Part shown: positions 16,626 through 25,230 of the stretch, one piece after another
Layout: every line of letters starts with the position of its first letter
Numbering within the stretch: position 1 is the first letter of the stretch
From: Umezawaea tangerina
Lineage (GTDB): Bacteria; Actinomycetota; Actinomycetes; Mycobacteriales; Pseudonocardiaceae
Direction of reading: 5' to 3'
DNA length: 64,000 bases
Assembly: GCF_003002815.1 (NCBI RefSeq)
Contig: NZ_PVTF01000004.1
Coordinates: 62,001 to 126,000, forward strand
Position numbers and translations under genes: made by a program
The notes under the pieces: model-generated
The model's database searches: none
What the model was told of the DNA's origin: nothing
What the model saw: only the letters and a program-made list of their open reading frames with translations

Positions 16626-17393
16626 TCAGCCGACCGGCCTCGCGATGATCGAGAACTCGGTGCCGAACGGGTCCGTCACGGTCGCGATCCGGCCGTAGAG
16701 CATGTCGTTCGGCGTGGTCGTCGTCCCGCCCGCGGCGACCGCACGCGCCACCGCGGCGTCGGTGTCCGCCACTTCGAAGCACGTGTCCCACCGCGACCGC
16801 ACGGCCGCCGGGTTGCCGAAGACGCCGCCCACCTCGTGGCCGTCGGCCCTGCGCAGGAAGGTGAAGTCGAAGTCCGGCATGTCCTCGTTGCGCTCCAGGG
16901 TGAACCCGAACACCGACGCGTAGAACTCGCGAGCGGGTTCCGGGTTCGGCGTCACGAGGTCGTTGCGCACCAACGAGTTCGGCTCGTTCACGACCTCGCA
17001 GCCGATGTGGTCGCGCCCCTGCCACAGCCCGAACTGGGCCCCGGTGGGGTCGACGGCGATCGCCATCCGCCCCTGCGTCATCACGTCCGACGGCTCCACC
17101 CGCACCGTGCCGCCCGCCTCTATGACGCTCTTGGCGGTCGCGTCCACGTCGGCGGTCGCCAGGTACACGTTCCACGCGAAGTCGGTCCCGCCCGGCTCCG
17201 GGTCCGGCACGATCGCGGCGACGCGGCGGCCGTCGAGCAGGCACGTCGTGTAGTGCCCCGTCTCCGGGCCGGACGTGCTGAACTCCCAGCCGAACAACGC
17301 CCCGTAGAACTCCTTCGCCCGGTCCAGGTCGGGTATGCCCAGGTCGACCCAGGTGGGCGTGCCGTCGGGCTGCACGGTGGTCAGGTGGCTCAT
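16626..17393 (-). CDS. Tandem VOC-domain protein (two glyoxalase-like domains)
   Basis: 255 residues with two consecutive VOC domains, about 10-125 (PTWVDLGIPDLDRAKEFYGALFGWEF) and 140-255 (NDLVTPNPEPAREFYASVFGFTL). This is the layout of CFP30B/27-kDa-antigen-like actinobacterial proteins often named hydroxylases. Each half ends with the DPTGAQFGLWQ or DPFGTEFSIIA strand. Metal ligands are not obviously complete. The ATG at 17393 is preferred over a longer frame because AGGAGAG lies upstream. Function unknown. Confidence 0.85.
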   Translation of the reverse strand: MSHLTTVQPDGTPTWVDLGIPDLDRAKEFYGALFGWEFSTSGPETGHYTTCLLDGRRVAAIVPDPEPGGTDFAWNVYLATADVDATAKSVIEAGGTVRVEPSDVMTQGRMAIAVDPTGAQFGLWQGRDHIGCEVVNEPNSLVRNDLVTPNPEPAREFYASVFGFTLERNEDMPDFDFTFLRRADGHEVGGVFGNPAAVRSRWDTCFEVADTDAAVARAVAAGGTTTTPNDMLYGRIATVTDPFGTEFSIIARPVG

Positions 17394-17466
17394 GGGGAAG
17401 CTCTCCTCCTCGGTTCGCGGACGGGATGCCAACGTCTCCGGACCATAGCCGGCAGCACCGACATTC

Positions 17467-18345
17467 CTAGCCCGAGTGAGCTCGCACGAACCCCAGCACG
17501 CGCCCGGTAATGGGCCCCGTGTCGTCGAACACGCCCAGGTCGTGCCCGCTGTCGGGCCACAGGTCGACCTCGGCGTGCGGAACCAGTTCCCGGAGCCGGG
17601 CCGCCGCGCGGGTGGCGTCGTGCACCGCGTTGCGGGCGCCGAACACCGCCAGCACCGGGATCCGCACGGCGCGGAGCTGCTCCTCCGACGGGGGCAGGAG
17701 CATCGGCAGCCTCATCCGGTACGTGCGCGTCCCGACGAGGACGACGCGCACCTCGGGCCGGTCCAGCACGTCGTGCCCGAACGAGTGCCGCAGGAACCAG
17801 CGCATCGCCCGGTCCGACCGGATCGCCGCGGCGAGCACCGCGCGCCACATGACCGCCGGGTGGTACGTCGACGTCACGGTCGTCGGCTCCAGCAGGCTGA
17901 GCGTCGCCACCCGCGCGGGTTCGTGCGCGACCAGCGACACCCCCAGCCAGCCGCCCGCGGACACCCCCACCACGTGGACACCGCTCAACCCCAGCCCCGC
18001 CAGCACCTCGTCCAGCACCCGCGCCCGGTCGGCCGCGCTCAGCAGCGGTCTCGTCTGCACGCTGCCGCCCGCCTCGCCGAGCGCGTCGACCGCGTAGACC
18101 GGGTTGCGCTCGGCGAACGCGCCGACGAACGGCCCCCAGCCCGCCGACGTGGACATGAACCCGTGCAGCAGCACGATCGGCGCGCCCTCGTCGGGGCCGT
18201 ACCGGTACACCCTCGCGGTGCCGAACGACGTCCGGACGTCGTACTGCTCGACCGGTCTCGGACCCGCGGCCATCGCCTCCCGGTAGGCCGCCGCGAACCG
18301 CTCCTCCGCTGCCGCGCTCCGGAATCCCCCTATGCGTTCCCCCAT
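17467..18345 (-). CDS. Alpha/beta-fold hydrolase
   Basis: 292 residues. APIVLLHGFMSTSAGW is the oxyanion strand, VVGVSAGGWLGVSL the nucleophile elbow (G-x-S-x-G), and WPDSGHDLGVFD carries the catalytic His; the acid is probably the Asp in NAVHD. A helical cap lies around 150-215. The start MGERIGGFRSAAAEERF at 18345 is chosen because coding signal drops upstream. Substrate unknown; cytoplasmic. Confidence 0.8.
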   Translation of the reverse strand: MGERIGGFRSAAAEERFAAAYREAMAAGPRPVEQYDVRTSFGTARVYRYGPDEGAPIVLLHGFMSTSAGWGPFVGAFAERNPVYAVDALGEAGGSVQTRPLLSAADRARVLDEVLAGLGLSGVHVVGVSAGGWLGVSLVAHEPARVATLSLLEPTTVTSTYHPAVMWRAVLAAAIRSDRAMRWFLRHSFGHDVLDRPEVRVVLVGTRTYRMRLPMLLPPSEEQLRAVRIPVLAVFGARNAVHDATRAAARLRELVPHAEVDLWPDSGHDLGVFDDTGPITGRVLGFVRAHSG

Positions 18346-18378
18346 GCGACCCACGATAGGGGGACGGGCGGGCTGCTC

Positions 18379-18558
18379 GTGGAGTTCCGACTTTTGGGCG
18401 GGGTCGAGGCGTTCCACGACGGCGCCCCGGTGGACCTCGGTCCGGTGTACCGGGCGGGCAGGCACGCCGACGCGCTGGGGCAGTACCGGGAGCTCGGTGC
18501 GGCGCCGAGCGAGGCCGCGACGGCGGAGCGGTTGCGGGGGTTGGGTTCCAGCGGGTGA
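18379..18558 (+). pseudogene. Remnant of a SARP/AfsR-type (BTAD) regulator with a large internal deletion
   Basis: A 59-codon open frame from a GTG at 18379 reads EFRLLGGVEAFHDGAPVDLG, the start typical of SARP regulators, and then passes directly into YRAGRHADALGQYREL, which belongs to the bacterial transcriptional activation (BTAD) domain more than 150 residues further on in intact proteins. The whole DNA-binding domain is missing. The frame is still open with GC-rich third positions, so the deletion may be recent. It lies in the short gap between two convergent genes. Confidence 0.65.
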
Positions 18559-18584
18559 ACCCGCCCCCCGCGACCGCCGTCGCA

Positions 18585-20915
18585 CTAGTCCAGCACGACC
18601 TCCGTGGTGAGCACGCGGTCGTGGCCCAGGCGCCTGGTCTCGCCGACGAGGGTGAACTCGTCGGAGAGCCTGATGTCCTCGCTGGAACCGCCGACCAGCA
18701 CGTGCAGCGCGCCCGGCTCGACGATCCGGTGGCCGTGCAGGCCCGTGAACGAGGTGCGGTCGGCGTGCAGGTGGAACGCGACCCGCCTCGACTGGCCCGC
18801 TTCGAGGTCGAGCCGCGTGAAGCCCGCGAGTTGGCGGACCGGCCTGGCGACGCTGGCGACGGGGTCGTGGAGGTAGAGCTGGACGACCTCGGTGCCGGAG
18901 CGGGTGCCGGTGTTGGTGACGGTGCAGGAGATGGTGAGCTCGCCGTCGGTCGGAACCTCGGTGGCGGACAGCTCCAGGGCGTCGTACTCGAAGGTCGTGT
19001 AGGACAGGCCGTGGCCGAACGGGTAGAGGGGGGTGGGGTCGGCCGAGCTGACGCCGCCGGGGCCGCCCAGTTTGGCGTGCAGGTAGGTGGTGGGTTGGCC
19101 GCCGGGGCCCTTGGGGACCTGCACCGGGAGTTTGCCGGACGGGTTGACGCGGCCGCTGAGGACGCCCGCGACGGCGGAAGCGCCTTCCTCGCCGGGGAAG
19201 AAGGCCTGGACGGTGGCGGCGGTGCCGGGGAAGTCGCCCAAGGCGTAGGGCCTGCCCGCGACGAGGACGAGGACGACGGGGATGTCGGCGTCCACCAGGG
19301 CGGCGAGCAGGTCGGCCTGGACGCCGGGGAGGGTCAGGTCCTCGGCGTCGCAGCCCTCACCGGAGGTGCCGCGGCCGAACAGGCCCGCGCGGTCGCCGAG
19401 GACGGCGACGCAGACGTCCGCCGAGCGGGCGATGCTGATGGCCTCGGCGAGACCGCCGAGGTCGGGGCCGTCGACGGTGCAGCCCCGCGCGGTGACGACG
19501 TCGGCGTCCGGGAACTCGGCGCGGATGGCGTCGAGCACCGTGGGGACCTCGACGCCGAGCGGCTCGTCCGGGTGCTGCACGCCGACGTGGCTGGGGAACG
19601 AGTAGCAGCCCATGAGCGCCAGCACGTCGTCGGCGCACGGCCCGATGACGGCGATGCGGGGCGGGGCCTGCAACGGGAGCGCGTCGCGGTGGTTGTCCAG
19701 CAGCACGACGGACCGCTCGGCCATCGTGCGGGCGAGGGAGCGCAGGCCGGGCGGGTCGAGGTTGACCGGTTCGGCGCGGCGCACCGCGGGCGACTCGGGG
19801 TCCCAGTCGGCGTCGAGCAGGCCGAGCTCGCACTTCTGCCGCATCACGTAGGTGACCGCGCGGTCGACCAGCTCCTCCGACACCTTGCCGGAACGGACCA
19901 GTTCGGCCAGCGGGTCGCCGTAGCAGCGGACGGTCGGCAGCTCGACGTCGACACCGGCCGCGAGCGCCAGCGCCGCCGCCTCGCCGGGCGACCCGGCGAC
20001 GCCGTGGGCGGTCTCCAGGAACGACACCGCGAAGTAGTCCGACACCAGGACCCCGCGGAAACCCCACTCGCCGCGCAGCAGATCCGTCAGCAGCACGGGG
20101 TTCGCGGCGGGCGGCACGCCGTCGACGTCGGCGTAGGACTGCATCACCGACCGCGCGCCACCCAGGCGCAGCGCCATCTCGAACGGCGGCAGCACCACGT
20201 CGGCGAACTCGCGCGGCCCGATGGACACCGGCGCGTGGTTGCGCCCGGCGGCCGACGCCGAGTAGCCCGCGAAGTGCTTGAGGGTCGCCACGACCCCGGT
20301 CGACTCCAGGCCGCGGGTGTAGGCGGAGCCGAGGAGCCCGACGAGGTACGGGTCCTCACCGATCGACTCCTCCGTGCGCCCCCACCTGGGGTCGCGGACG
20401 ACGTCGAGCACCGGCGCGAGGCCCTGGTGCACGCCGAGGTCGCGCAGCTGGCCGCCGATCTCGGTGGCCATCCGCTCCACGATCACCGGGTCGAACGTCG
20501 CCCCCCAGGCCAGCGGCGTCGGGAACACGGTGGCCTGCCAGGCGGTGAAGCCGGACAGGCACTCCTCGTGCGCCATCGCCGGGATGCCGAGGCGCGATCC
20601 GGAGACCAGCTTGCGCTGGGTCTCGGCCAGCACCCGCGCCCCGACCAGGGGGTCGATCGGGCGGGTTCCGAACACCCGCGTCAGCTGCCCGAGACCGGGT
20701 TTCGTCAGTTCGGCCCACGACGGCAGCGGCTCGGCGAACTCGTGCTGCGCGGGCGCGACCTCGGCGTCGTCCGGGGACACGCCCACCCACACCCCCACGA
20801 GCTGGGCGAGCTTCTCCTCGATCGTCATGTCGCGCACCACCAGGTCGACGCGCTCGTCGACGGGACGGGACGGATCGGCCCAAGCCGCTCCGGTGGTCCG
20901 GGAATCGTCGTGCAC
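18585..20915 (-). CDS. Glycoside hydrolase family 3 beta-glucosidase/xylosidase
   Basis: 776 residues in GH3 order: the TIM-barrel domain (about 20-330) with the RDPRWGRTEESIGEDPY and KHFAGYSASAAGRNHAP motifs, the nucleophile D293 in GVLVSDYFAV, then the GH3 C-terminal alpha/beta sandwich (about 385-610) with RSVVLLDN and PGEEGASAVAGVLSG, and a fibronectin III-like domain at the end. No signal peptide is present, so it acts inside the cell on imported oligosaccharides. It lies divergent from a sugar ABC transporter with shared operator-like sites, and so probably hydrolyses what the transporter imports (cello-, xylo- or related beta-oligosaccharides). GTG start with GAGGAGGAG upstream. Confidence 0.92.
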   Translation of the reverse strand: MHDDSRTTGAAWADPSRPVDERVDLVVRDMTIEEKLAQLVGVWVGVSPDDAEVAPAQHEFAEPLPSWAELTKPGLGQLTRVFGTRPIDPLVGARVLAETQRKLVSGSRLGIPAMAHEECLSGFTAWQATVFPTPLAWGATFDPVIVERMATEIGGQLRDLGVHQGLAPVLDVVRDPRWGRTEESIGEDPYLVGLLGSAYTRGLESTGVVATLKHFAGYSASAAGRNHAPVSIGPREFADVVLPPFEMALRLGGARSVMQSYADVDGVPPAANPVLLTDLLRGEWGFRGVLVSDYFAVSFLETAHGVAGSPGEAAALALAAGVDVELPTVRCYGDPLAELVRSGKVSEELVDRAVTYVMRQKCELGLLDADWDPESPAVRRAEPVNLDPPGLRSLARTMAERSVVLLDNHRDALPLQAPPRIAVIGPCADDVLALMGCYSFPSHVGVQHPDEPLGVEVPTVLDAIRAEFPDADVVTARGCTVDGPDLGGLAEAISIARSADVCVAVLGDRAGLFGRGTSGEGCDAEDLTLPGVQADLLAALVDADIPVVLVLVAGRPYALGDFPGTAATVQAFFPGEEGASAVAGVLSGRVNPSGKLPVQVPKGPGGQPTTYLHAKLGGPGGVSSADPTPLYPFGHGLSYTTFEYDALELSATEVPTDGELTISCTVTNTGTRSGTEVVQLYLHDPVASVARPVRQLAGFTRLDLEAGQSRRVAFHLHADRTSFTGLHGHRIVEPGALHVLVGGSSEDIRLSDEFTLVGETRRLGHDRVLTTEVVLD

Positions 20916-20951
20916 GCCCGCTCCTCCTCAACGCAAGTTCCAAGCTGTTTC

Positions 20952-20979
20952 CCGATACTATCGGAAACACTTCGAAACA
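20952..20979 (-). promoter_or_regulatory. Operator-like sites in the GH3 gene promoter
   Basis: CCGATACTATCGG (20952-20964), symmetrical about its middle base, overlaps a plausible -10 (TAGTAT on the reverse strand). Adjacent, read on the reverse strand, is TGTTTCGAAGTGTTTCC (20979-20963), which recurs as TGTTTCGAAATGTTTCG on the other side of the divergent region. Both motifs resemble LacI-family operators, and the LacI gene lies in the same cluster. Confidence 0.6.
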
Positions 20980-21023
20980 CAATGAGCAGCAAGAACAGCA
21001 CAATTAGGCCACAAAAGTGACTC

Positions 21024-21085
21024 TTGACACCCTATTGGGACAGCCCTACTGTCTCCGCAAGTCGTACATGTTTCGAAATGTTTCG
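21024..21085 (+). promoter_or_regulatory. Promoter and operator of the sugar ABC transporter operon
   Basis: TTGACA (21024-21029), a 17-base spacer and TACTGT (21047-21052) form a near-consensus promoter. Just downstream of the expected start, TGTTTCGAAATGTTTCG (21069-21085) contains CGAAA-TG-TTTCG and matches the site in the divergent GH3 promoter at 15 of 17 positions. Binding there would block transcription of the operon. Confidence 0.65.
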
Positions 21086-21120
21086 ACACTCCGCACCGTG
21101 GCAGAGAGGAAGGCGGTCGC

Positions 21121-22395
21121 ATGTTCCGCCGATCGAGGACGCGCCCCCTGATCGCACTGGTCGCAATGGTGGCCGCGGTAGCCGCGTGCGGCACCTCGGG
21201 CCCGTCGAGCGGGGGTGGCGGCCCCTTCAAGGTCTGGGCCCTCCAGGACCCCGTGCTCAACCCCATCGAGAAGACCTCCATCGAGGGGGCGGGCGGAGCG
21301 CTCGAGACCTTCGGCAACGACCCGTACAAGCAGAAGGTCCGGGTCGCGATCGGCTCCCCGAACGCGCCGGACGTCTTCTTCAACTGGGGCGGCGGCAACC
21401 TCAAGGAGTACGTCGACGCGGGCAAGATCGAGGACCTGACGCCGGTGCTCGACTCGACCAGCGGCCTGAAGGACGCCTTCCTGCCCAGCGTCCTGAACGG
21501 CGCGAAGATCGACGGCAAGTACTACGGCCTGCCGATGCGCGGCATGCAGCCGGTGGTCCTCTTCTACAACAAGGACCTCTTCACCTCCGCGGGTGTGCAG
21601 CCGCCGAAGACGTGGGACGACCTGCTCAAGCTCGTCGACGCGTTCAAGGGCAAGAACATCCAGCCGATCGCGCTGGCGGGCTCGCAGGCGTGGACCGAGC
21701 TGATGTGGATCGAGTACCTGCTCGACCGGGTAGGCGGCTCCGAGGTGTTCCAGAACATCAGGGACAAGGGCCCCGCGGGCTGGAAGGACCCGGCCGTGCT
21801 GGAGGCGGCGACCAAGGTGAAGGAGCTCGTCGACCGCGGCGGCTTCGGCACCAACTACGCCTCCGTCGGCTACGACGTCGGCGGCGCGTCCACGATCCTC
21901 GCGCAGGGCAAGGCCGCGATGCACCTCATGGGCTCCTGGGAGTACGTGAACCAGCTCGGCCAGTCGCCCGACTTCGTGAAGAACGACAAGCTCGGCTGGG
22001 TCACCTTCCCGAGCCTGGCAGGCGGCAAGGGCAAGCCGGACACCGTGGTGGGCAACGCGTCGAACTACTACTCGATCACGAAGTCCTCGAAGTCGTTGGA
22101 CGCGGCCAAGAAGTTCGTCTCGACCGCGCTGAACGACGAGAAGTACGTGCAGTCGCTGATCGACGCGGGTGACGTGCCCGCGGTGACCGGCGTGAAGGAG
22201 AAGCTGGCCAAGGCCGCGAACTCCCAGTACACGACGTGGATCTACGAGCAGGTCGAGAAGGCGTCCACGTTCCAGCTGTCCTGGGACCAGGACCTGCCCG
22301 CGGACCAGGCGACCAAGATGCTGACCCAGCTCCAGGAGCTGTTCCTGGGCAAGATCACCCCGCAGGCCTTCGTCGACGCGCTGGCGCAGGGCTGA
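21121..22395 (+). CDS. Sugar ABC transporter substrate-binding lipoprotein
   Basis: 424 residues. Signal peptide with lipobox VAACG (Cys about 23), then a Ser/Gly linker and a family-1 extracellular solute-binding fold: FGNDPYKQKVRVAIGSPNAPDVFFNWGG near the N-terminus, KYYGLPMRGMQPVVLFYNK in the hinge, and GKAAMHLMGSWEY in the second lobe. Aromatic residues expected to stack on sugars are plentiful. It delivers an oligosaccharide to the two permeases encoded immediately downstream. ATG start with GAGAGGAAGG upstream. Confidence 0.92.
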   Translation: MFRRSRTRPLIALVAMVAAVAACGTSGPSSGGGGPFKVWALQDPVLNPIEKTSIEGAGGALETFGNDPYKQKVRVAIGSPNAPDVFFNWGGGNLKEYVDAGKIEDLTPVLDSTSGLKDAFLPSVLNGAKIDGKYYGLPMRGMQPVVLFYNKDLFTSAGVQPPKTWDDLLKLVDAFKGKNIQPIALAGSQAWTELMWIEYLLDRVGGSEVFQNIRDKGPAGWKDPAVLEAATKVKELVDRGGFGTNYASVGYDVGGASTILAQGKAAMHLMGSWEYVNQLGQSPDFVKNDKLGWVTFPSLAGGKGKPDTVVGNASNYYSITKSSKSLDAAKKFVSTALNDEKYVQSLIDAGDVPAVTGVKEKLAKAANSQYTTWIYEQVEKASTFQLSWDQDLPADQATKMLTQLQELFLGKITPQAFVDALAQG

Positions 22396-22397
22396 CG

Positions 22398-23270
22398 ATG
22401 CGCCAACGACCGTCGTTCTGGTACGCCGCACCCGCTTTCGCGTTCTTCGCCCTGTTCGCGGCGCTGCCCATGGTCCTCGTCGTGTTCCTGAGCTTCACGT
22501 CGTGGGACGGACTGGGCACACCGCAACCGAACGGGGTGGACAACTGGGCTCGGCTGGCCGACGACGGTCAGGCGTACGACGCGGTGGGCCGCACCGCGAT
22601 CCTGATGGTGGTCTCGTGGCTGGTCCAGACGCCGATCGCACTGCTGATCGGCGTCTGGGCCGCGGGCCGCCAGCGCTCCCGCGCGGTGCTCAGCTCCATC
22701 TTCTTCCTGCCGCTGCTGCTGTCCACGGCCGCCATCGCGCTGCTGTGGAAGGTGATGCTCGACCCGAACTTCGGCGTGACGCAGGCGCTGGGCGGGCCGC
22801 TGGGCGACATCCAGTTCCTCGGCGACCCGTCCATCGCGCTCTACACGGTGGCGTTCGTGATCACCTGGCAGTACGTGCCGTTCCACACGCTGCTCTACCA
22901 GGGCGCGGCACGGGCGATCCCGCGCAACCTCTACGAGGCCGCCACGATCGACGGCGCCGGGCGGGTGCGGCAGTTCGTCCACATCACCCTGCCGCAGCTG
23001 CGGTACACGATCATCACGTCGTCGATCCTGATGATCGTGGGGTCGCTCACCACGTTCGACACCGTCCTGATCCTCACCGACGGCGGCGGACCCGGCACGG
23101 CGTCCAGGATCGCGCCGCTGCACATGTACATCACCGGCTTCAGCGGGTTCGAGATGGGCTACGCCAGCACCATGGCCGTGCTCCTCGTGGTCGTCGGGAC
23201 CGGGCTGTCGCTGCTCGTGATGCGGGTGACCGGGTACCGGTCCATGAACAGTCAGCAGGAGGGCGCGTGA
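22398..23270 (+). CDS. Sugar ABC transporter permease 1 (MsmF/MalF-like)
   Basis: 290 residues with six predicted membrane helices and the EAA loop YEAATIDGAGRVRQFVHITLP, which docks the ATPase. The ATG lies two bases after the stop of the binding-protein gene, and its last codon overlaps the next gene. Together with the second permease it forms the membrane channel for an oligosaccharide. Confidence 0.92.
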   Translation: MRQRPSFWYAAPAFAFFALFAALPMVLVVFLSFTSWDGLGTPQPNGVDNWARLADDGQAYDAVGRTAILMVVSWLVQTPIALLIGVWAAGRQRSRAVLSSIFFLPLLLSTAAIALLWKVMLDPNFGVTQALGGPLGDIQFLGDPSIALYTVAFVITWQYVPFHTLLYQGAARAIPRNLYEAATIDGAGRVRQFVHITLPQLRYTIITSSILMIVGSLTTFDTVLILTDGGGPGTASRIAPLHMYITGFSGFEMGYASTMAVLLVVVGTGLSLLVMRVTGYRSMNSQQEGA

Positions 23271-24079
23271 AGCGCAACGTGCCCGCCGGGGTATCGGCGC
23301 TGGTGTGGCTGGTCCTCGTCGCGGGGCCGCTCTACTTCATGGTGGCGGTCAGCCTGCGCGGGCGGGCCGACTACCTGACGAACAACCCGCTCAAACCGCC
23401 CACCGACCCGACGCTGGACAACTACCGGACCGTCCTCACCGGCGGGTTCGGCGGCTACCTGTTCAACAACGTCGTCGTCACGTTCGCCACCGTCGCGATC
23501 GTCGTGCTGCTCGGCGTGCCCGCGGCCTACGCGATCGTGCGGAGCACCAGCAAGCTCGTGCAGCGCGGGTTCACCCTGCTGCTGGCCGGGCTGGCGATCC
23601 CCGCGCAGGCGACGATCATCCCGGTCTACCTGCTGATCACCCGGCTGAACCTGTACGACAGCCTGACCGCGATCATCCTGCCGACGGCGGCGTTCGCGCT
23701 GCCGGTCGCGACGCTGGTGCTGACCAACAGCCTCCGCGACGTGCCGAAGGAGCTGTACGAGGCGCAGACGATCGACGGCGCCAGCGCGTTCGGCGTGCTG
23801 CGGCACCTGGTGCTGCCGCTGGCCAAGCCCGCGATCGTGACGGTCGTCGTCTACACGGCGCTCAACGCGTGGAACGGGTTCCTCTTCCCGCTCGTGCTGA
23901 CGCAGTCGGAGTCGACCAGGGTGCTCACGCTCGGCCTGTGGAACTTCCAGGGGCAGTTCGGGACCAACGTGCCCGCGCTCCTCGCGGCGGTTACCCTGTC
24001 GGTGTTGCCGATCTTCGTCGTGTACCTGATCGGCAGGCGATACCTGCTCAGCGGCCTGACCGCCGGGTTCGGCAAATAG
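23267..24079 (+). CDS. Sugar ABC transporter permease 2 (MsmG/MalG-like)
   Basis: 270 residues, six predicted membrane helices, and the EAA loop YEAQTIDGASAFGVLRHLVLP. The GTG start overlaps the preceding stop (GTGA), so the two permeases are translationally coupled. No ATP-binding protein gene follows. In related actinobacteria such importers share the MsiK ATPase encoded elsewhere, which is the likely arrangement here. Confidence 0.92.
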   Translation: MKRNVPAGVSALVWLVLVAGPLYFMVAVSLRGRADYLTNNPLKPPTDPTLDNYRTVLTGGFGGYLFNNVVVTFATVAIVVLLGVPAAYAIVRSTSKLVQRGFTLLLAGLAIPAQATIIPVYLLITRLNLYDSLTAIILPTAAFALPVATLVLTNSLRDVPKELYEAQTIDGASAFGVLRHLVLPLAKPAIVTVVVYTALNAWNGFLFPLVLTQSESTRVLTLGLWNFQGQFGTNVPALLAAVTLSVLPIFVVYLIGRRYLLSGLTAGFGK

Positions 24080-24082
24080 GTG

Positions 24083-24119
24083 CCGATAGTTTCGACCCCG
24101 GTCATCCCTGTCGTAGACT
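24083..24119 (+). promoter_or_regulatory. lacI-type gene promoter with an overlapping operator
   Basis: TTCGAC (24091-24096), 17 bases, TAGACT (24114-24119), then the ATG six bases later: a promoter for a leaderless mRNA. CCGATAGTTTCGA (24083-24095) covers the -35 box and resembles the reverse-strand reading CCGATAGTATCGG of the GH3 promoter site, suggesting autoregulation. Confidence 0.6.
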
Positions 24120-24125
24120 GCCGGC

Positions 24126-25172
24126 ATGTCAGCGAAAGCCGAGCCCTCCGCATCCGGCGGGCCCGCGTCGGGAAAGATCACCATTGCCGACATCGCGACC
24201 GAGGCAGGCGTGTCGGTACCGACAGTTTCGAAGGTGATGAACGGCCGCACGGACGTGGCCGCGCACACCAGGGAACGCGTCGAGGCGATCATCCGCAGGC
24301 ACGGGTACCAGCGCCGCGGCGACGACAGGTCGCGCAGGTCCACCCTGGTGGAGCTGATGTTCCACGAGCTGGAGAGCGCGTGGGCGCTGGAGATCATCCG
24401 GGGTGCCGAGCAGGTCGCCCGCGAGCACGGGCTGGCCGTCGTCATGTCCGAGTCGCAGGGCAGGCTCACGCCCGGCCACGGCTGGCTGGAGAGCGTGATC
24501 GCGCGCAGGCCGCTGGGCGTGATCGCGGTGTTCTCCGACCTCAGCGCGACGCAGCTGGCGAAGCTGCGCGCCCGTGACATCCCGGTCGTCGTGGTCGACC
24601 CGGTCGGCGAGCCCGGCCCGGAGACCCCGTCTATCGGCGCCACGAACTGGAACGGCGGGCTCACCGCGACCCGGCACCTGCTGGAGCTCGGCCACCGCCG
24701 GATCGGCATGATCGGCGGCCCGGAGCGCGTGCTGTGCAGCCGGGCCAGGGTGGACGGCTACCGGGCGGCGATGGAGACCGCCGGGCTGACCGTCGACCCG
24801 GACCTGGTGCGCTACGGCGACTTCCACGTCGAGGCCGGTTTCAAGCAGGCGGCCGTGCTGCTGGCCCGCCCCGACCGGCCGACCGCGATCTTCGCGGGCA
24901 GCGACCTCCAGGCGCTCGGCGTGTACGAGGCCGCGCGCGCCGCGGGCCTGCGCGTGCCGCAGGACCTCAGCGTCGTCGGCTTCGACGACCTGCCGCTGGC
25001 CGAGTGGGTCGGCCCGCCGCTCACCACGGTGCGGCAGCCGTTGCAGGACATGGCCGCCGCGGGCACCAGGCTCGCGATCACGCTGGCGCGCGGCGAGAAG
25101 CCCGAGCACCGGCGGATCGAGCTGGCGACCACGTTGGTCGTCCGGCACAGCACGGCACCTCCGGCACCTTGA
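24126..25172 (+). CDS. LacI-family transcriptional regulator of the GH3/ABC locus
   Basis: 348 residues. The N-terminal helix-turn-helix (ITIADIATEAGVSVPTVSKVMNGR, about 20-43) is a near-perfect LacI match, followed by the hinge helix region. The rest is a periplasmic-binding-protein-like sensor domain with the usual DLPLAEWVGPPLTTVRQPL block near the end. It should repress the divergent GH3 gene and the ABC operon until an oligosaccharide or its product binds. Operator-like sequences in three promoters of this locus support that. No Shine-Dalgarno precedes the ATG; the promoter geometry suggests a leaderless transcript. Confidence 0.92.
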   Translation: MSAKAEPSASGGPASGKITIADIATEAGVSVPTVSKVMNGRTDVAAHTRERVEAIIRRHGYQRRGDDRSRRSTLVELMFHELESAWALEIIRGAEQVAREHGLAVVMSESQGRLTPGHGWLESVIARRPLGVIAVFSDLSATQLAKLRARDIPVVVVDPVGEPGPETPSIGATNWNGGLTATRHLLELGHRRIGMIGGPERVLCSRARVDGYRAAMETAGLTVDPDLVRYGDFHVEAGFKQAAVLLARPDRPTAIFAGSDLQALGVYEAARAAGLRVPQDLSVVGFDDLPLAEWVGPPLTTVRQPLQDMAAAGTRLAITLARGEKPEHRRIELATTLVVRHSTAPPAP

Positions 25173-25210
25173 TCCATTTCGTTCCGCACTGGATAGTGTG
25201 GAACGAAATG
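25169..25210 (+). promoter_or_regulatory. Promoter embedded in a 36-bp inverted repeat before the NmrA-like gene
   Basis: Arms of 16 bp (25175-25190 and 25195-25210, CATTTCGTTCCGCACT against its complement with one mismatch) flank GGAT. The repeat begins three bases after the lacI stop. TTGATC (25169-25174), 17 bases, and GATAGT (25192-25197) form a promoter whose -10 box lies in the centre of the repeat. A TetR-, MarR- or HxlR-type regulator encoded elsewhere is the likely binder. Confidence 0.65.
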
Positions 25211-25230
25211 ATCCGGCACTGGAGGTTGTC

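Noticed and set aside
24219-24231. CCGACAGTTTCGA inside the lacI coding region as a third operator
   Set aside because: It encodes the conserved helix-turn-helix VPTVSK segment, so the match to the promoter motif may be coincidental.
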